52,319 bases of DNA from Mesorhizobium sp. Root157. GTDB taxonomy: Bacteria; Pseudomonadota; Alphaproteobacteria; Rhizobiales; Rhizobiaceae. Positions 1 through 9,489 of this stretch are shown in pieces. Numbering within the stretch: the first letter of the stretch is position 1; the number at the start of each line of letters is the position of its first letter. A model generated the notes under the pieces. The model ran no database searches and was not told the DNA's origin. It saw only the letters and a program-made list of their open reading frames with translations. The stretch spans positions 34,590-86,908 of the forward strand of contig NZ_LMGJ01000034.1 of NCBI RefSeq assembly GCF_001427385.1, given 5' to 3'. The position numbers and the translations under genes were made by a program.

Positions 1-1
1 C

Positions 2-916
2 GGTATCTCGCTGGTGTACGGCTACACCGGGTCCATCGACTTCAACGTTATCGCTTCGGCGCTGAGCGGCGCGGAACGTCAGGTTGGGGTGCTGTTCGGC
101 CTTGTCTTTATCCTCGCCGGTTTGGTGTTCAAGATTTCGGCAGCCCCTTTCCACATGTGGACTCCCGACGTCTATGAAGGCGCGCCAACCCCCGTGACTG
201 CGTTCTTCGCGGTAGCCCCCAAGGTCGCGACGATGGCGCTCATCCTTCGCCTCGTCATGGAGGCGTTCGAGCCGTCGGCGGCGGATTGGCAACAGATCAT
301 CGTGTTTGTGTCCATCGCCTCGATGGCGATTGGCTCGTTCGCGGCCATCGGTCAGCGCAACTTCAAGCGCCTCATGGCCTATTCCTCGATCGGCCATATG
401 GGCTTCGCGCTGGTCGGTCTTGCCGCCAACAGCGAGTCCGGTGTGCGGGGCGTGATCATCTACATGCTGATCTATGTGGCGATGACGCTTGGTACCTTTG
501 CCTTCATCATCGCCATGCGGCGCAAGGAAGGGCAGGTCGAGACGATCGGCGATCTCGCCGGACTGTCCAACACCAACCCGGTGATGGCGACCATCCTCAC
601 CATTCTTCTGTTCTCGCTGGCCGGCATTCCGCCGCTGGCCGGATTCTGGGCGAAATGGTACGTGTTCCTCGCAGCCATCAATGCCGAACTATACGCATTG
701 GCGGTCATCGGCGTGCTGACTTCGGTCGTGGCCGCGTTCTACTATCTCAGGATCATCAAGATCATGTGGTTTGACGAACCGGTCGGCGGCTTCGAGCCGA
801 TGCCGGGTGAGTTGCGGGTGATCCTTGGCGCCTCCGGGGCCTTCGTGCTGTTCTACGTGCTGATCGGCGGACCGATCGGCACCTATGCGCAGGCTGCCGC
901 CAAGACGTTCTTCTGA
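2..916 (+). CDS. nuoN: NADH-quinone oxidoreductase subunit N, C-terminal part (5' end outside window)
   Basis: This is the C-terminal 304 codons of NuoN, an antiporter-like membrane subunit of respiratory complex I that takes part in proton pumping. The reading frame is open from the first bases, so the start lies upstream of the window; the family is about 480 residues long. Visible hallmarks are the segment around [19 protein letters not shown], the [15 protein letters not shown] motif with its conserved lysine, and the [13 protein letters not shown] loop, between repeated hydrophobic helices. It ends in TGATG, overlapping the birA start by one base, so the two are translationally coupled as the last genes of a nuo operon. 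Family assignment is very secure. Confidence 0.97.
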   Translation, partial: GISLVYGYTGSIDFNVIASALSGAERQVGVLFGLVFILAGLVFKISAAPFHMWTPDVYEGAPTPVTAFFAVAPKVATMALILRLVMEAFEPSAADWQQIIVFVSIASMAIGSFAAIGQRNFKRLMAYSSIGHMGFALVGLAANSESGVRGVIIYMLIYVAMTLGTFAFIIAMRRKEGQVETIGDLAGLSNTNPVMATILTILLFSLAGIPPLAGFWAKWYVFLAAINAELYALAVIGVLTSVVAAFYYLRIIKIMWFDEPVGGFEPMPGELRVILGASGAFVLFYVLIGGPIGTYAQAAAKTFF

Positions 917-1743
917 TGGTGTTCGCGCTCGCGCCGACAGCGGCATCCGAAGGATATCGCCTCGACGCGTACGACACGATCGGCTCGACCAATGCGCAGG
1001 CCCTGGAAAGCGCCCGCGCCGGCGATCCAGGCAAACTGTGGGTGGTTTCGAACGACCAGCAAAGTGGCCGAGGCCGCCGTGGGCGGGCCTGGCTGTCGCC
1101 GCCAGGCAATCTCGCCGCGACCTTGCTGGTGGTTGCCGACTTTGAACTGAGACTGGCTGCCACACTCGGCTTCGTTGCCGGGCTGGCGCTGGCTGACGCG
1201 CTCGATGCAGTCGTGCCAAAGGGGCGTATTTCGATTGGCGTCGACGGCGGCAGCGGCGAGGGGCGCAACCGCTTCGAATTGAAGTGGCCCAATGATGTGC
1301 TGGCCTCCGGGGCCAAGCTGGCGGGCATTCTGCTAGAGTCGTCGCTGCTCGAAAACGGACGTTTCGCCGTGGCGGTGGGCATCGGTGCCAATGTCGTGGC
1401 GTATCCTCAGGATTTGCCATATCCGGCTATCTCCCTGAAGGCGCTGGGTGCCAATTGCGATGCCGAAACGGTGTTCCTGGCCCTGTCCGACGCCTGGAAC
1501 GAGAATGCGCGCTTGTGGAGCGACGGACATGGTCTTGCAGCAATACGCCGGCGATGGCTGGAGCGCGCAGCGGGCATCGGCAGCGAGGTTGCTGTCAGAA
1601 TTGACGGGAATGTGGTGCGCGGCACGTTCGAAACCATTGACGAAGACTGCCGTTTCGTGATCCGCGACCAGAACGGATCAGCCCTGACGATCGCGGCGGG
1701 CGATGTTCATTTCGGTGCCGTTGCTTCGGCCGCAGCCGTTTGA
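916..1743 (+). CDS. birA: Biotin--[acetyl-CoA-carboxylase] ligase
   Basis: This gene encodes a 275-residue biotin protein ligase that makes biotinyl-AMP and transfers biotin to the carboxyl carrier protein of acetyl-CoA carboxylase and related enzymes. Near the N-terminus is the IGSTNAQALE segment, followed by SNDQQSGRGRRGRAWLSPPGNL, which contains the GRGRRGR biotinyl-AMP loop, and then the ELKWPNDVL motif with the active-site lysine. The short C-terminal domain (about residues 225-275) has the SH3-like ending of the family. There is no N-terminal winged-helix domain, so it is a monofunctional (group I) enzyme rather than an E. coli-type repressor. The ATG overlaps the nuoN stop, an arrangement common in Rhizobiales. 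Confidence 0.95.
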   Translation: MVFALAPTAASEGYRLDAYDTIGSTNAQALESARAGDPGKLWVVSNDQQSGRGRRGRAWLSPPGNLAATLLVVADFELRLAATLGFVAGLALADALDAVVPKGRISIGVDGGSGEGRNRFELKWPNDVLASGAKLAGILLESSLLENGRFAVAVGIGANVVAYPQDLPYPAISLKALGANCDAETVFLALSDAWNENARLWSDGHGLAAIRRRWLERAAGIGSEVAVRIDGNVVRGTFETIDEDCRFVIRDQNGSALTIAAGDVHFGAVASAAAV

Positions 1744-1823
1744 GACAACGCTCGGGCTGGAATTGACGACAAGACAAGGTGGCCCTGACGTTTGATCGGG
1801 CTCTCACTGAGAAAGGTATAATC

Positions 1824-3494
1824 ATGGCACGAGCGGAAAATGCCGAACTGGTTTTCGTGCCGCTTGGCGGCGTCGGCGAGATCGGCATGAATTTCGCCCT
1901 CTACGGCTATGGTCCGGCCAATGCGCGCGAGTGGATCATCGTCGACGTCGGCGTAACGTTTCCAGATCCGTCGCATCCCGGTGTCGACCTGATCCTGCCC
2001 GATACCCGCTTCATCGAGGAAAATATCGCCAATCTGCGCGGCATCGTCATCACTCATGCGCACGAGGATCACTACGGCGCCTTGCACGACATCTGGCCGC
2101 GCCTGAAGGCGCCGGTGTGGATGACGCCGTTCTCGGCCGGACTGCTGGAAGCCAAAAGGCAAGGTGAGCATGGCGCTCCGAAAATCCCGGTAACGGTGTA
2201 CCGGGCCGGGGAAAAATTCACCGTCGGCCCGTTCGAGATCGAAGCCATTCCCGTGGCCCATTCCATTCCTGAGCCGATGTCCCTGGCCATCACCACACCG
2301 GCAGGAACGGTGATCCACACAGGCGACTGGAAGATCGATCCTGCGCCCACACTTGGCCCCAAGACCGATGAGACCCGTTTCCGCGCCTATGGCGACAAAG
2401 GCGTGCTGGCGCTGGTCTGCGATTCCACCAATGCGTTGAGGGAAGGCGATTCCCCATCGGAGCAGGAGGTCGGCGCCAGCCTGAAGGTCTTGATCGAGCA
2501 AGCAAAGGGCCGTGTCGCCATCACGACCTTTTCTTCGAATGTCGGCCGCATCATTTCCATTGCGCGCGCAGCGCGTGACGCAGGGCGCAAATGCCTTGTG
2601 CTTGGCCGTTCCTTGAAACGGGTCATCGATGTCTCCGACGAACTGGGATATATGGACGGTCTGCCGGAATTCGTGGCCGAGGAGGACTACGGCTTCATCG
2701 ACCGCAAGAACCTGGTGATCATCTGCACCGGCAGCCAGGGCGAGCCGCTGGCCGCCCTTGCCAAGCTGTCGCGCGACGAGATGAAGACCGTTTCACTCAC
2801 GGCGGGAGACACGGTGATCTTCTCCTCGCGCACCATTCCCGGCAACGAGAAGGCGATCCTCGAGATCAAGAACCGCCTCATCGATCTCGGCATGAAGATC
2901 ATCGAGGACGGCGACGCGCTCGTCCACGTTTCGGGCCATCCACGGCGTAGTGAATTGAAGCGGATGTACGAGTGGGTGCGGCCGCAGATCGGCGTACCGG
3001 TGCATGGTGAGGCAGCGCATCTGGTGGCGCAAGGCTCGCTGATGGCGATGTCCGGCATTGCCCAGGTCGCGCAAATTCGCGATGGCGACATGCTACGGCT
3101 CTATCCCGGCGCCGCGACCATCGTCGATCAGGTGCCGTTCGGGCGCGTCTACAAGGATGGCAAGCTGGTTGGCAGCGACGAGGCGATGGGCATTCGCGAC
3201 CGGCGCAAGCTGTCGTTCGCGGGCCATGTCGCCGTCAATGTCGTGCTGGACGACAAGTACGAACTGGCCGGCGATCCAGATATCGTCGCCATTGGCGTTG
3301 CCGAAACGGACGCGAGCGGGGAGACGCTGGAGGACCTTATGCTCGATGCGGCAATCGGCGCGGTGGACTCAATCCCCCGGCAGCGCCGAAAAGACCTCGA
3401 CCTCGTCCAGGAATCCGTGCGCCGTGCCGTCAGGGCGTCCGCCAACGAAGCCTGGGGGAAGAAGCCTCTGGTGACGGTGTTCGTAACAAGGTGA
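1824..3494 (+). CDS. rnj: Ribonuclease J
   Basis: This 556-residue metallo-beta-lactamase/beta-CASP nuclease is involved in rRNA maturation and mRNA turnover. The metal-binding motif THAHEDHYGA lies near residue 76, a second metal region around VAHSIPE follows, and beta-CASP motifs include TTFSSNVGRI and the VHVSGHPRRSEL histidine motif. An in-frame start exists 45 bases upstream, but the ATG used here has a GAAAGG ribosome binding site 8 bases before it, and the protein then begins MARAENAELVFVPLGG, as alphaproteobacterial homologues do. The C-terminal domain of about 100 residues is present, so the gene is intact. Confidence 0.95.
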   Translation: MARAENAELVFVPLGGVGEIGMNFALYGYGPANAREWIIVDVGVTFPDPSHPGVDLILPDTRFIEENIANLRGIVITHAHEDHYGALHDIWPRLKAPVWMTPFSAGLLEAKRQGEHGAPKIPVTVYRAGEKFTVGPFEIEAIPVAHSIPEPMSLAITTPAGTVIHTGDWKIDPAPTLGPKTDETRFRAYGDKGVLALVCDSTNALREGDSPSEQEVGASLKVLIEQAKGRVAITTFSSNVGRIISIARAARDAGRKCLVLGRSLKRVIDVSDELGYMDGLPEFVAEEDYGFIDRKNLVIICTGSQGEPLAALAKLSRDEMKTVSLTAGDTVIFSSRTIPGNEKAILEIKNRLIDLGMKIIEDGDALVHVSGHPRRSELKRMYEWVRPQIGVPVHGEAAHLVAQGSLMAMSGIAQVAQIRDGDMLRLYPGAATIVDQVPFGRVYKDGKLVGSDEAMGIRDRRKLSFAGHVAVNVVLDDKYELAGDPDIVAIGVAETDASGETLEDLMLDAAIGAVDSIPRQRRKDLDLVQESVRRAVRASANEAWGKKPLVTVFVTR

Positions 3495-3496
3495 GT

Positions 3497-3517
3497 GAAT
3501 AGGGAGTAGCGAATAGG
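3497..3517. repeat. Short 7-bp tandem repeat after rnj
   Basis: Three consecutive heptamers, GAATAGG, GAGTAGC and GAATAGG, start just after the RNase J stop codon, in the 73-base gap before the epimerase gene. I recall similar GAATAGG-type arrays between genes in Mesorhizobium-like genomes. No function is evident. Confidence 0.5.
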
Positions 3518-3567
3518 TATTTAGCGCGCCTTTCCTCTCCGTCCCTTGTTCGCTCAGGATTTGAAAA

Positions 3568-3972
3568 ATGCTCGGACGCCTGAACCATGTCGCCATTGTC
3601 GTGCCCGATCTGGCTGCAGCCGTCGCCACTTACCGAGAGACGCTGGGTGCGTGCGTAACGGAGCCGCAGGCCCTGCCGGAACATGGCGTAACGGTGGTGT
3701 TCATCGATGTCGGCAATACCAAGATCGAGCTTCTGGAGCCGCTGGGGCAGGGGTCGCCCATCGCTGCCTTCCTGGACAAGAATCCGTCCGGCGGCATGCA
3801 TCATGTCTGCTACGAGGTGGACGATATCCTGGGAGCGCGCGATCGCCTCAAGGCAGGCGGTGCGCGGGTGCTGGGAGATGGCAATCCTAAAGCCGGGGCC
3901 CATGGCAAGCCGGTCTTGTTCCTGCACCCCAAGGACTTCTTCGGCACGCTGATCGAACTGGAGCAGGCATGA
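3568..3972 (+). CDS. mce: Methylmalonyl-CoA epimerase
   Basis: This is a 134-residue vicinal-oxygen-chelate protein that interconverts (2R)- and (2S)-methylmalonyl-CoA in propionate and branched-chain degradation. It opens with MLGRLNHVAIVVPDL, giving the first metal-binding histidine, and contains GMHHVCYEVDDI with the second metal-binding region and VLFLHPKDFFGTLIELEQ with the final glutamate ligand. The length is typical. It overlaps the next gene by four bases (ATGA), which suggests co-translation. VOC proteins are diverse, but the HPKDFFG.LIELEQ ending is characteristic of this epimerase. Confidence 0.93.
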   Translation: MLGRLNHVAIVVPDLAAAVATYRETLGACVTEPQALPEHGVTVVFIDVGNTKIELLEPLGQGSPIAAFLDKNPSGGMHHVCYEVDDILGARDRLKAGGARVLGDGNPKAGAHGKPVLFLHPKDFFGTLIELEQA

Positions 3973-4238
3973 GCTGGGTCTCTTTTACCGCGATTTTCTT
4001 CGTGGCGTGGTGGCTGGTCCTTTTTGCGATCCTGCCCTTTGGGGTGAAGACGCAGGATGAGGACGATAATGTCACGTTGGGTACCGTTCCCAGCGCGCCG
4101 CGGGGACCGCATATGCTGCGCGCCGTGCTGTGGACCACATTGGTCACGGTCGTCATCATGGGGGCATTCTACGGTGTGACCCGAGGCTTGGAACTCGGCT
4201 TCGACGATATTCCCAGGGTCATCCCCGAGTTCAGGTAA
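3969..4238 (+). CDS. DUF1467 family small membrane protein
   Basis: This 89-residue protein has two predicted membrane helices (about residues 3-24 and 52-72) joined by a polar loop containing GVKTQDEDDNVTLGTVPSAPRGP. That loop, beginning LPFGVKTQ, is the signature of DUF1467, a small alphaproteobacterial family of unknown function routinely found directly after mce. The start overlaps the mce stop by four bases. No enzymatic motif is visible. Confidence 0.88.
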   Translation: MSWVSFTAIFFVAWWLVLFAILPFGVKTQDEDDNVTLGTVPSAPRGPHMLRAVLWTTLVTVVIMGAFYGVTRGLELGFDDIPRVIPEFR

Positions 4239-4298
4239 CCGTGTCACTCAGGTGACTGCCTTGAGCGCGGCACAGCGGCTTTCGTCTTTTGATTGCAC

Positions 4299-4327
4299 AA
4301 AAAAAATGCAAGGCACTAGGCCTTGCA
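4299..4327 (-). terminator. Rho-independent terminator reading leftward
   Basis: An 8-bp perfect stem (TGCAAGGC / GCCTTGCA, positions 4307-4314 and 4320-4327) with a 5-base loop is followed, on the minus strand, by eight T. On the plus strand the U-tract is absent, so it cannot serve as a normal terminator for the mce operon. Confidence 0.85.
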
Positions 4328-4438
4328 ATAAACGCGTCCGATCCGTGTTCCGTTGTCCGGCGGCAGCGAGTCATCGCGCCTAGATCGCATCCTCCCAAGA
4401 CTTTGACCGCGTAGGAGGGCAGATTTTGCTCCGCCCTC
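4299..4438 (-). ncRNA. Probable small RNA, alpha-r9 (Smr9C)-like by position and size
   Basis: The 464 bases between the DUF1467 gene and proS have no convincing gene, but the minus strand shows the layout of an independent sRNA. A GATAAT -10 element (positions 4447-4442) is followed about 5-7 bases later by a 9-bp hairpin, GAGGGCGGA-GCAAAA-UCUGCCCUC, and the unit ends about 140 nt later at a strong hairpin plus eight U. No good ORF lies inside. From memory, the rhizobial alpha-r9 RNA (Smr9C of Sinorhizobium) is a transcript of about 150 nt next to proS, so this is probably its homologue. That identification is inference; the promoter and terminator are what is seen. No good -35 at 16-18 bases was found. 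Confidence 0.6.
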
Positions 4439-4702
4439 TCGATTATCGAGGCACACTAGACCAACGTCTGCAAGAAAGTCACTACAAATTTTGCGCCGAA
4501 ACCGACTTTAATGTGCTGCATTGCACAATAAAATTGCGGTCGGTGCCTGACAAGTAGTCAGCCTGAGACTGCGGCATCATTGCCGATCCATCAAGTCACA
4601 AGCGCGGGTTTCCATTCGGCCATGAAATGGCTATGAAGCCGAAGCAAACAAGCCTGCGGCGCACCGATTCCGGTGGCGCCATTTTCTCTCACGGAACAGC
4701 TC

Positions 4703-6031
4703 ATGCGTTTGTCGCGCTATTTTTTGCCCATTCTCAAGGAAAATCCACGTGAGGCCGAGATCATCTCTCACAGGCTCATGCTGCGCGCGGGCATGATCCG
4801 CCAACAGGGGCAGGGCTCCTTTACGATGCTGCCGCTCGGCAAAAGGGTGCTCGACAAGGTCTGCCGCATCATCCGCGAGGAGCAGGACCGGGCTGGCGCG
4901 CTGGAAATCCTGATGCCGACCATTCAGTCGGCCGAGTTGTGGCGCGAAAGCGGCCGTTACGACGCCTATGGCAAGGAGATGCTGCGGATCAAGGACCGAC
5001 AGGAGCGCGAACTGCTCTACGGCCCGACCAACGAGGAGATGGTGACGGAAATCTTCCGCTCCTACGTCAAGTCCTACAAGGACCTGCCGCTAAATCTCTA
5101 CCACATCCAGTGGAAATTCCGCGACGAGGTGCGGCCGCGCTTCGGCGTGATGCGTGGCCGCGAATTCCTGATGAAGGATGCTTATTCGTTCGATTTGAAC
5201 TACGAAGGCGCCAAAGCCGCCTATTACCGTATGTTCGTGTCCTATCTGCGCACCTTCACGCGCATGGGACTGAAGGCGATCCCGATGCGCGCCGATACCG
5301 GCCCGATCGGCGGCGACCTTTCGCATGAATTCATCATCTTGGCCGAGACCGGTGAGAGCCAGGTGTTCTGTCACAAGGATTTCCTCGACCTGACGGTGCC
5401 CGGGGAGAATGTCGATTTCGGCAATGACAGTGAGATTGCCGACATCGTGACGCACTGGACGACGCCTTATGCCGCGACCGACGAAATGCATGACGAGGCG
5501 GCGTGGGGCCAGATAGCCGAAGGGGACCGGCTTTCCGCGCGCGGCATCGAGGTCGGACATATCTTCCATTTCGGCGAGAAATATTCCAAGCCGATGAACG
5601 CCAAGGTGCAGGGGCCCGACGGCAAGGAGCACTTTGTCTCCATGGGCTCTTACGGCATCGGGCCGACGCGCCTGATCGCGGCGATCATCGAGGCAAGCCA
5701 TGACGACAACGGCATCATCTGGCCGGAATCGGTAGCGCCTTTCGACATCGGCCTCATCAACATGAAGGCAGGCGACGCGCAATGCGACCGGGTGTGCGAC
5801 GACCTGTATGCGGCGCTGACGGCTGCCGGCAAGGACGTGCTCTACGACGATACGGATCAGCGCCCGGGCGGCAAGTTCGCTACGGCCGACCTGATCGGCT
5901 TGCCTTGGCAGCTTATCGTCGGACCGCGTGGTGTCGCGGCAGGTGAGATCGAGTTGAAGAACCGCAGGACCGGCGAGCGCGAAACGCTGCCGGTTGCGGC
6001 TGTCGCCAAGCGGCTTGGTGCCGCCGCATGA
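4703..6031 (+). CDS. proS: Prolyl-tRNA synthetase
   Basis: This 442-residue class II aminoacyl-tRNA synthetase charges tRNA-Pro. It is the short alphaproteobacterial form without the large editing insertion. The start is set at MRLSRYFLP, the conserved N-terminus of this form; the open frame upstream ([10 protein letters not shown]) has no ribosome site or family similarity. Motif 2 is represented by [23 protein letters not shown] and [20 protein letters not shown], and motif 3 by the SYGIGPTRL segment. The C-terminal anticodon-binding domain follows (about 340-442). Its stop overlaps the next start (ATGA), coupling it to the Lol transporter genes. Confidence 0.96.
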   Translation: MRLSRYFLPILKENPREAEIISHRLMLRAGMIRQQGQGSFTMLPLGKRVLDKVCRIIREEQDRAGALEILMPTIQSAELWRESGRYDAYGKEMLRIKDRQERELLYGPTNEEMVTEIFRSYVKSYKDLPLNLYHIQWKFRDEVRPRFGVMRGREFLMKDAYSFDLNYEGAKAAYYRMFVSYLRTFTRMGLKAIPMRADTGPIGGDLSHEFIILAETGESQVFCHKDFLDLTVPGENVDFGNDSEIADIVTHWTTPYAATDEMHDEAAWGQIAEGDRLSARGIEVGHIFHFGEKYSKPMNAKVQGPDGKEHFVSMGSYGIGPTRLIAAIIEASHDDNGIIWPESVAPFDIGLINMKAGDAQCDRVCDDLYAALTAAGKDVLYDDTDQRPGGKFATADLIGLPWQLIVGPRGVAAGEIELKNRRTGERETLPVAAVAKRLGAAA

Positions 6032-7311
6032 ACCAGGCCGCGGCAAAGCCGGCCGGCGCTGGGCCGTTTTCCGGTTTCGAGCGCATGGTTGCGTGGCGCT
6101 ACCTGCGCTCGCGCCGCAAGGAAACGGTGATCTCGGTCATTGCCTCGATCTCGTTCCTCGGCATCATGCTGGGCGTTGCCACACTGATCGTGGTGATGGC
6201 GGTGATGAACGGCTTTCGTGCCGAGCTTTTGACCCGCATCCTCGGCGTCAACGGTCATCTCATCGTAACGCCGGTGGACATGCCGCTGGAAGACTACTCA
6301 GAGATCGCCAGCCGCATTAACGGTGTGGCGGGGGTGAAGTACGCGCTGCCGCTGATCGATGGCCAGGTGCTGGCGCAAGGCAATGTCGGCTCGGGCGCCG
6401 GCGCCTTGGTGCGCGGCATAAGGGGCGAGGATCTCGGCAAGGTGTCGATCGTCGCCAACAACATCAAGCAAGGTTCGATCGTCGGCTTCGACACCGGTGA
6501 GGGGGTCGCTATCGGCAGCCGCATGGCCGAAAACCTGGGCCTGGTGCTGGGGGACACGATCACGCTGGTTTCGCCGGACGGTGACGTCACGCCGCTTGGA
6601 ACGATGCCTCGCCTGAAAGGCTATCCGATCGCCGCAATCTTCGAAGTGGGCATGTCGGAGTATGACAGTTCCATCGTCTATATGCCGTTTTCGGAAGCGC
6701 AGCTCTATTTCAATATGGAGGGCAGGGCGCAACTCATCGAAGTCTATGTCGACAATCCCGACGATGTCGATGCGCTAAGACCCAAGGTCGAGGAGGCGGC
6801 ACAGAGGCAGGTTTACCTGACCGACTGGCGCCAGCGCAATCAGACCTTCTTTTCGGCGCTGCAGGTCGAGCGCAACGTGATGTTCATGATCTTGACGCTG
6901 ATCGTCCTGGTGGCGGCGCTCAACATCATCTCCGGCCTGGTCATGCTGGTGAAGGACAAGGGCCACGACATCGCGATCCTGCGCACGATGGGGGCGACGC
7001 GGGGCGCGATCCTGCGCATCTTCCTGATGACGGGAGCGGCGATCGGCGTGGTCGGCACGTTGGCTGGCGTCGCCTTGGGTATCGTCATCTGCCTCAATGT
7101 CGAGCGCATCCGCGAGTTCTTCTCGTGGATTTCAGGCACGGTGCTGTTCAACCCCGAGCTTTATTTCCTGAGTCAATTGCCGGCCAAGATGGACGCCGGC
7201 GAAACGATTTCGGTTGTCCTGATGGCGCTTGTGCTGTCGTTCCTGGCAACGCTGTTTCCGGCATGGCGGGCGGCGAGGCTCGATCCGGTCGAAGCGCTGA
7301 GGTACGAATGA
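6028..7311 (+). CDS. lolC: Lipoprotein-releasing ABC transporter permease, LolC/LolE family
   Basis: This is a 427-residue inner-membrane permease of the machine that extracts outer-membrane lipoproteins and hands them to LolA. It has an N-terminal cytoplasmic segment ([30 protein letters not shown]), one membrane helix, a large periplasmic domain (about residues 60-270) and a C-terminal FtsX-like block of three helices with [18 protein letters not shown] and [18 protein letters not shown]. Alphaproteobacteria usually carry one such permease working as a homodimer, so the choice between lolC and lolE is arbitrary. It lies between proS and the ATPase gene, overlapping both by four bases. Confidence 0.93.
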   Translation: MNQAAAKPAGAGPFSGFERMVAWRYLRSRRKETVISVIASISFLGIMLGVATLIVVMAVMNGFRAELLTRILGVNGHLIVTPVDMPLEDYSEIASRINGVAGVKYALPLIDGQVLAQGNVGSGAGALVRGIRGEDLGKVSIVANNIKQGSIVGFDTGEGVAIGSRMAENLGLVLGDTITLVSPDGDVTPLGTMPRLKGYPIAAIFEVGMSEYDSSIVYMPFSEAQLYFNMEGRAQLIEVYVDNPDDVDALRPKVEEAAQRQVYLTDWRQRNQTFFSALQVERNVMFMILTLIVLVAALNIISGLVMLVKDKGHDIAILRTMGATRGAILRIFLMTGAAIGVVGTLAGVALGIVICLNVERIREFFSWISGTVLFNPELYFLSQLPAKMDAGETISVVLMALVLSFLATLFPAWRAARLDPVEALRYE

Positions 7312-7991
7312 TGGCTGAGGCCATTATCGAACTGAAGGCGGTCGAGCGCCATTACGTGCAGGCGGAGCGCAAGCTCACGATCCTGAGCGGTGCGGATTTT
7401 TCGCTGAAGCGCGGCGAGATGGTGGCGCTGGTGGCGCCGTCCGGTACAGGCAAGTCGACGCTGCTGCACACGGCGGGTCTGCTTGAGCGTCCGGATGCGG
7501 GCGATGTGATCCTTGCCGGCCGGGCTTGCGGCAGGCTCTCAGACGACGAACGCACCGCGATCCGCCGCAACGATGTCGGTTTCGTCTATCAGTTCCATCA
7601 CCTCTTGCCGGAGTTTTCGGCGCTCGAAAACATCATGATGCCGCAGCTGATCAAGGGGCTGGGGCGCAAGGAAGCGGCGGACCGCGCCGCCCAGTTGCTG
7701 GACTACATGCAGATCGGCCAGCGCGCGCAGCACAGGCCATCCGAATTGTCTGGCGGCGAGCAGCAGCGCGTCGCCATCGCTCGCGCCGTTGCCAATGCTC
7801 CCCTGGTGCTGCTGGCCGACGAGCCGACCGGGAATCTCGACCCGGCGACAGCATCTTATGTTTTCGAGGCGCTGGAGGCCTTGGTGCGGCAGTCGGGGCT
7901 TGCTGCCTTGATCGCGACCCACAATCATGGGCTGGCGGAGCGAATGGATCGCCGCGTGACGCTTGCGGACGGCAAGGTGGTGCCGCTCTGA
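7308..7991 (+). CDS. lolD: Lipoprotein-releasing system ATP-binding protein LolD
   Basis: This 227-residue ABC ATPase powers lipoprotein release together with the preceding permease. It has Walker A ([12 protein letters not shown]), the Q-loop region ([20 protein letters not shown]), the [14 protein letters not shown] signature, Walker B ([13 protein letters not shown]) and the switch histidine ([11 protein letters not shown]). The frame is open further upstream, but the protein begins at [16 protein letters not shown] where homologues begin; the first ATG overlaps the permease stop and a second follows at once. The [10 protein letters not shown] motif is typical of LolD rather than MacB. Confidence 0.95.
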   Translation: MMAEAIIELKAVERHYVQAERKLTILSGADFSLKRGEMVALVAPSGTGKSTLLHTAGLLERPDAGDVILAGRACGRLSDDERTAIRRNDVGFVYQFHHLLPEFSALENIMMPQLIKGLGRKEAADRAAQLLDYMQIGQRAQHRPSELSGGEQQRVAIARAVANAPLVLLADEPTGNLDPATASYVFEALEALVRQSGLAALIATHNHGLAERMDRRVTLADGKVVPL

Positions 7992-8186
7992 TCCTGGGCC
8001 GGTGTATGCCTGGGCGAAGCCGGGCCTGCGGTTTTTTCGTACCCGACGTGATCATCACGTTGTTTGATCGATAACTGGCGCTGATCGCGACGTTAACGCC
8101 GTATGCGACCCCGCAACGTTTCCTTAACTGTAGTCCGCTTCGCGCCGCTTAACTTCGGCAGCGCGTGCGCTCGGTCGTTGACATTC

Positions 8187-8212
8187 GAACAAAATTAGAA
8201 CAAAATACGAAC
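8187..8212 (+). promoter_or_regulatory. Tandem SOS (LexA) boxes upstream of a microprotein gene
   Basis: Three GAAC half-sites, at 8187-8190, 8198-8201 and 8209-8212, are separated by exactly seven bases each. GAAC-N7-GAAC (read GTTC-N7-GTTC on the other strand) is the established alphaproteobacterial LexA operator, so this is two overlapping perfect boxes. A TTGACA -35 element (8178-8183) lies just before them, so bound LexA would cover the promoter. The next gene starts at 8235 with an AGGAG ribosome site. Confidence 0.85.
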
Positions 8213-8234
8213 ATATGCAAAACAGGAGATGGTA

Positions 8235-8321
8235 ATGACTGATCTTGTTCAGGATGTTGTGTCGCTCGTATGCATGAGTACGTTTCTTGTTTCCATGGCG
8301 ATCTGGATCGGCGCGCTGTGA
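8235..8321 (+). CDS. SOS-regulated 28-residue membrane microprotein, SidA-like
   Basis: This is a 28-codon gene with an AGGAG ribosome site six bases before the ATG. The product starts MTDLVQDVVSLVCM and continues as a single hydrophobic helix (roughly VSLVCMSTFLVSMAIWIGAL), so it should be an inner-membrane protein with a very short cytoplasmic N-terminus. It stands alone between lolD and the convergent lipB and is directly preceded by two overlapping LexA boxes. Size, topology and SOS control match Caulobacter SidA, the 29-residue DNA-damage-induced inhibitor that acts on FtsW/FtsN. Homology at this length is inference, but the gene signals are clear. Confidence 0.75.
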   Translation: MTDLVQDVVSLVCMSTFLVSMAIWIGAL

Positions 8322-8369
8322 GAGGTAATTTTTTGTAAGCGTATCGAACTGATCTGCGTGCAGCGGAGG

Positions 8370-9104
8370 TCAGGCGGCCTTGTCTACCGCTGATTGTTTC
8401 GCGGGGCCGAAGACATCCTCAAAGGCAGTTTTCAAGGCAAGGTCGAGGTCTGCCATGGTTGCGGGCAGGCCAAGATCGACAAGGCTGGTGACGCCATGAT
8501 CCTGTACGCCGCATGGCACGATGCCGCCGAAATGCGAGAGATCGGGCTCGACGTTGATGGCGATACCGTGGAAGCTGACCCATTTGCGCAAGCGGATGCC
8601 GATTGCGGCGATTTTGTCTTCCGCTGGTGAGCCATCGGGGGAAGGCGGTCGACCGGGCCTCACGACCCAAACGCCGACGCGATCCTCGCGCCGCTCGCCG
8701 CGCACGTTGAAAGCGGCAAGCGTGCGAATGATCCATTCCTCCAGTGCGGCGACAAAGGCGCGTACGTCCTCGCGTCGGCGCTTGAGGTCGAGCATGACAT
8801 AGGCCACGCGCTGACCCGGCCCGTGGTAGGTGTATTCGCCACCACGGCCGGCCGCGAAGACGGGAAATCGATCCGGCTCGATCAGGTCCTCGGCGTGGGC
8901 GCTGGTGCCTGCCGTATAAAGTGGCGGGTGCTCGACAAGCCAGACAAGTTCGGGAGCAGTGCCGGCCCGAACAGCTTCCGCGCGCGCTTCCATGAAGGCA
9001 AGTGCGTCCGGGTAGAGGGTGAGGCCGCCTTCGATGCGCCACTCGACCGGTGCCGAACCGAGAGAGGGCAGGAACGACGTGGCGATCTGGTTGCGTTCTG
9101 TCAT
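8370..9104 (-). CDS. lipB: Octanoyltransferase LipB
   Basis: This 244-residue enzyme moves octanoyl groups from acyl carrier protein to the lipoyl domains of 2-oxoacid dehydrogenases, the first step of lipoate synthesis. It contains [17 protein letters not shown], the catalytic lysine region [17 protein letters not shown] and the catalytic cysteine in [16 protein letters not shown]. The ATG giving [13 protein letters not shown] is preferred over a TTG 36 bases upstream because only the former matches the family N-terminus; its ribosome site is weak. It converges on the microprotein gene. It is the last host-type gene before the prophage. Confidence 0.95.
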   Translation of the reverse strand: MTERNQIATSFLPSLGSAPVEWRIEGGLTLYPDALAFMEARAEAVRAGTAPELVWLVEHPPLYTAGTSAHAEDLIEPDRFPVFAAGRGGEYTYHGPGQRVAYVMLDLKRRREDVRAFVAALEEWIIRTLAAFNVRGERREDRVGVWVVRPGRPPSPDGSPAEDKIAAIGIRLRKWVSFHGIAINVEPDLSHFGGIVPCGVQDHGVTSLVDLGLPATMADLDLALKTAFEDVFGPAKQSAVDKAA

Positions 9105-9415
9105 GGCAGTTCCGAATTTCAGCCCCTCATATGGAGGCAAATCGGGCGGACGTCCAGTTGCTCAGGTTTTGGAGTGGCAATCAAGGATGCCAGCGGTACT
9201 GGCTATGCCGGATGAATTTTCAGCTTGGAGCATGCCGACAGAAAGCGGGAATTGGTTTCGGGACTACAATTCGTAAGACCAGAAGCGCGTAGAAGGGAGC
9301 GGCTTGAGCGCGATTCGCTTTGGACGATGAAGCGGCCTAGGAACGCCTCAAGTATTGAACAACGATGCATGAAAAATCGGAGAACTTTTAACGATTTCAG
9401 CGGAGCGCTTTATAT

Positions 9416-9443
9416 GGTGCGGTCGAGATGCACCGCACCTTTT
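9416..9443 (+). terminator. Rho-independent terminator near the prophage left end
   Basis: An 8-bp perfect stem, GGTGCGGT / ACCGCACC (9416-9423 and 9432-9439), with an 8-base loop is followed by TTTT. No gene on the plus strand leads directly into it. It may insulate the prophage or end a short transcript crossing the junction. Confidence 0.6.
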
Positions 9444-9489
9444 GCGGCCTATTGAAAATACACAACAATTCAACCTGACCGCAAAATAT

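Noticed and set aside
4299..4438. 6S RNA as the identity of the intergenic transcript
   Set aside because: It lacks a long closing stem with a central bubble; a terminator-ended sRNA with a 5' hairpin fits better.
8046..8060. Perfect 15-bp palindrome ACGTGAT-C-ATCACGT after lolD
   Set aside because: It lacks a T-run close enough to be a terminator and is too isolated to assign an operator role.
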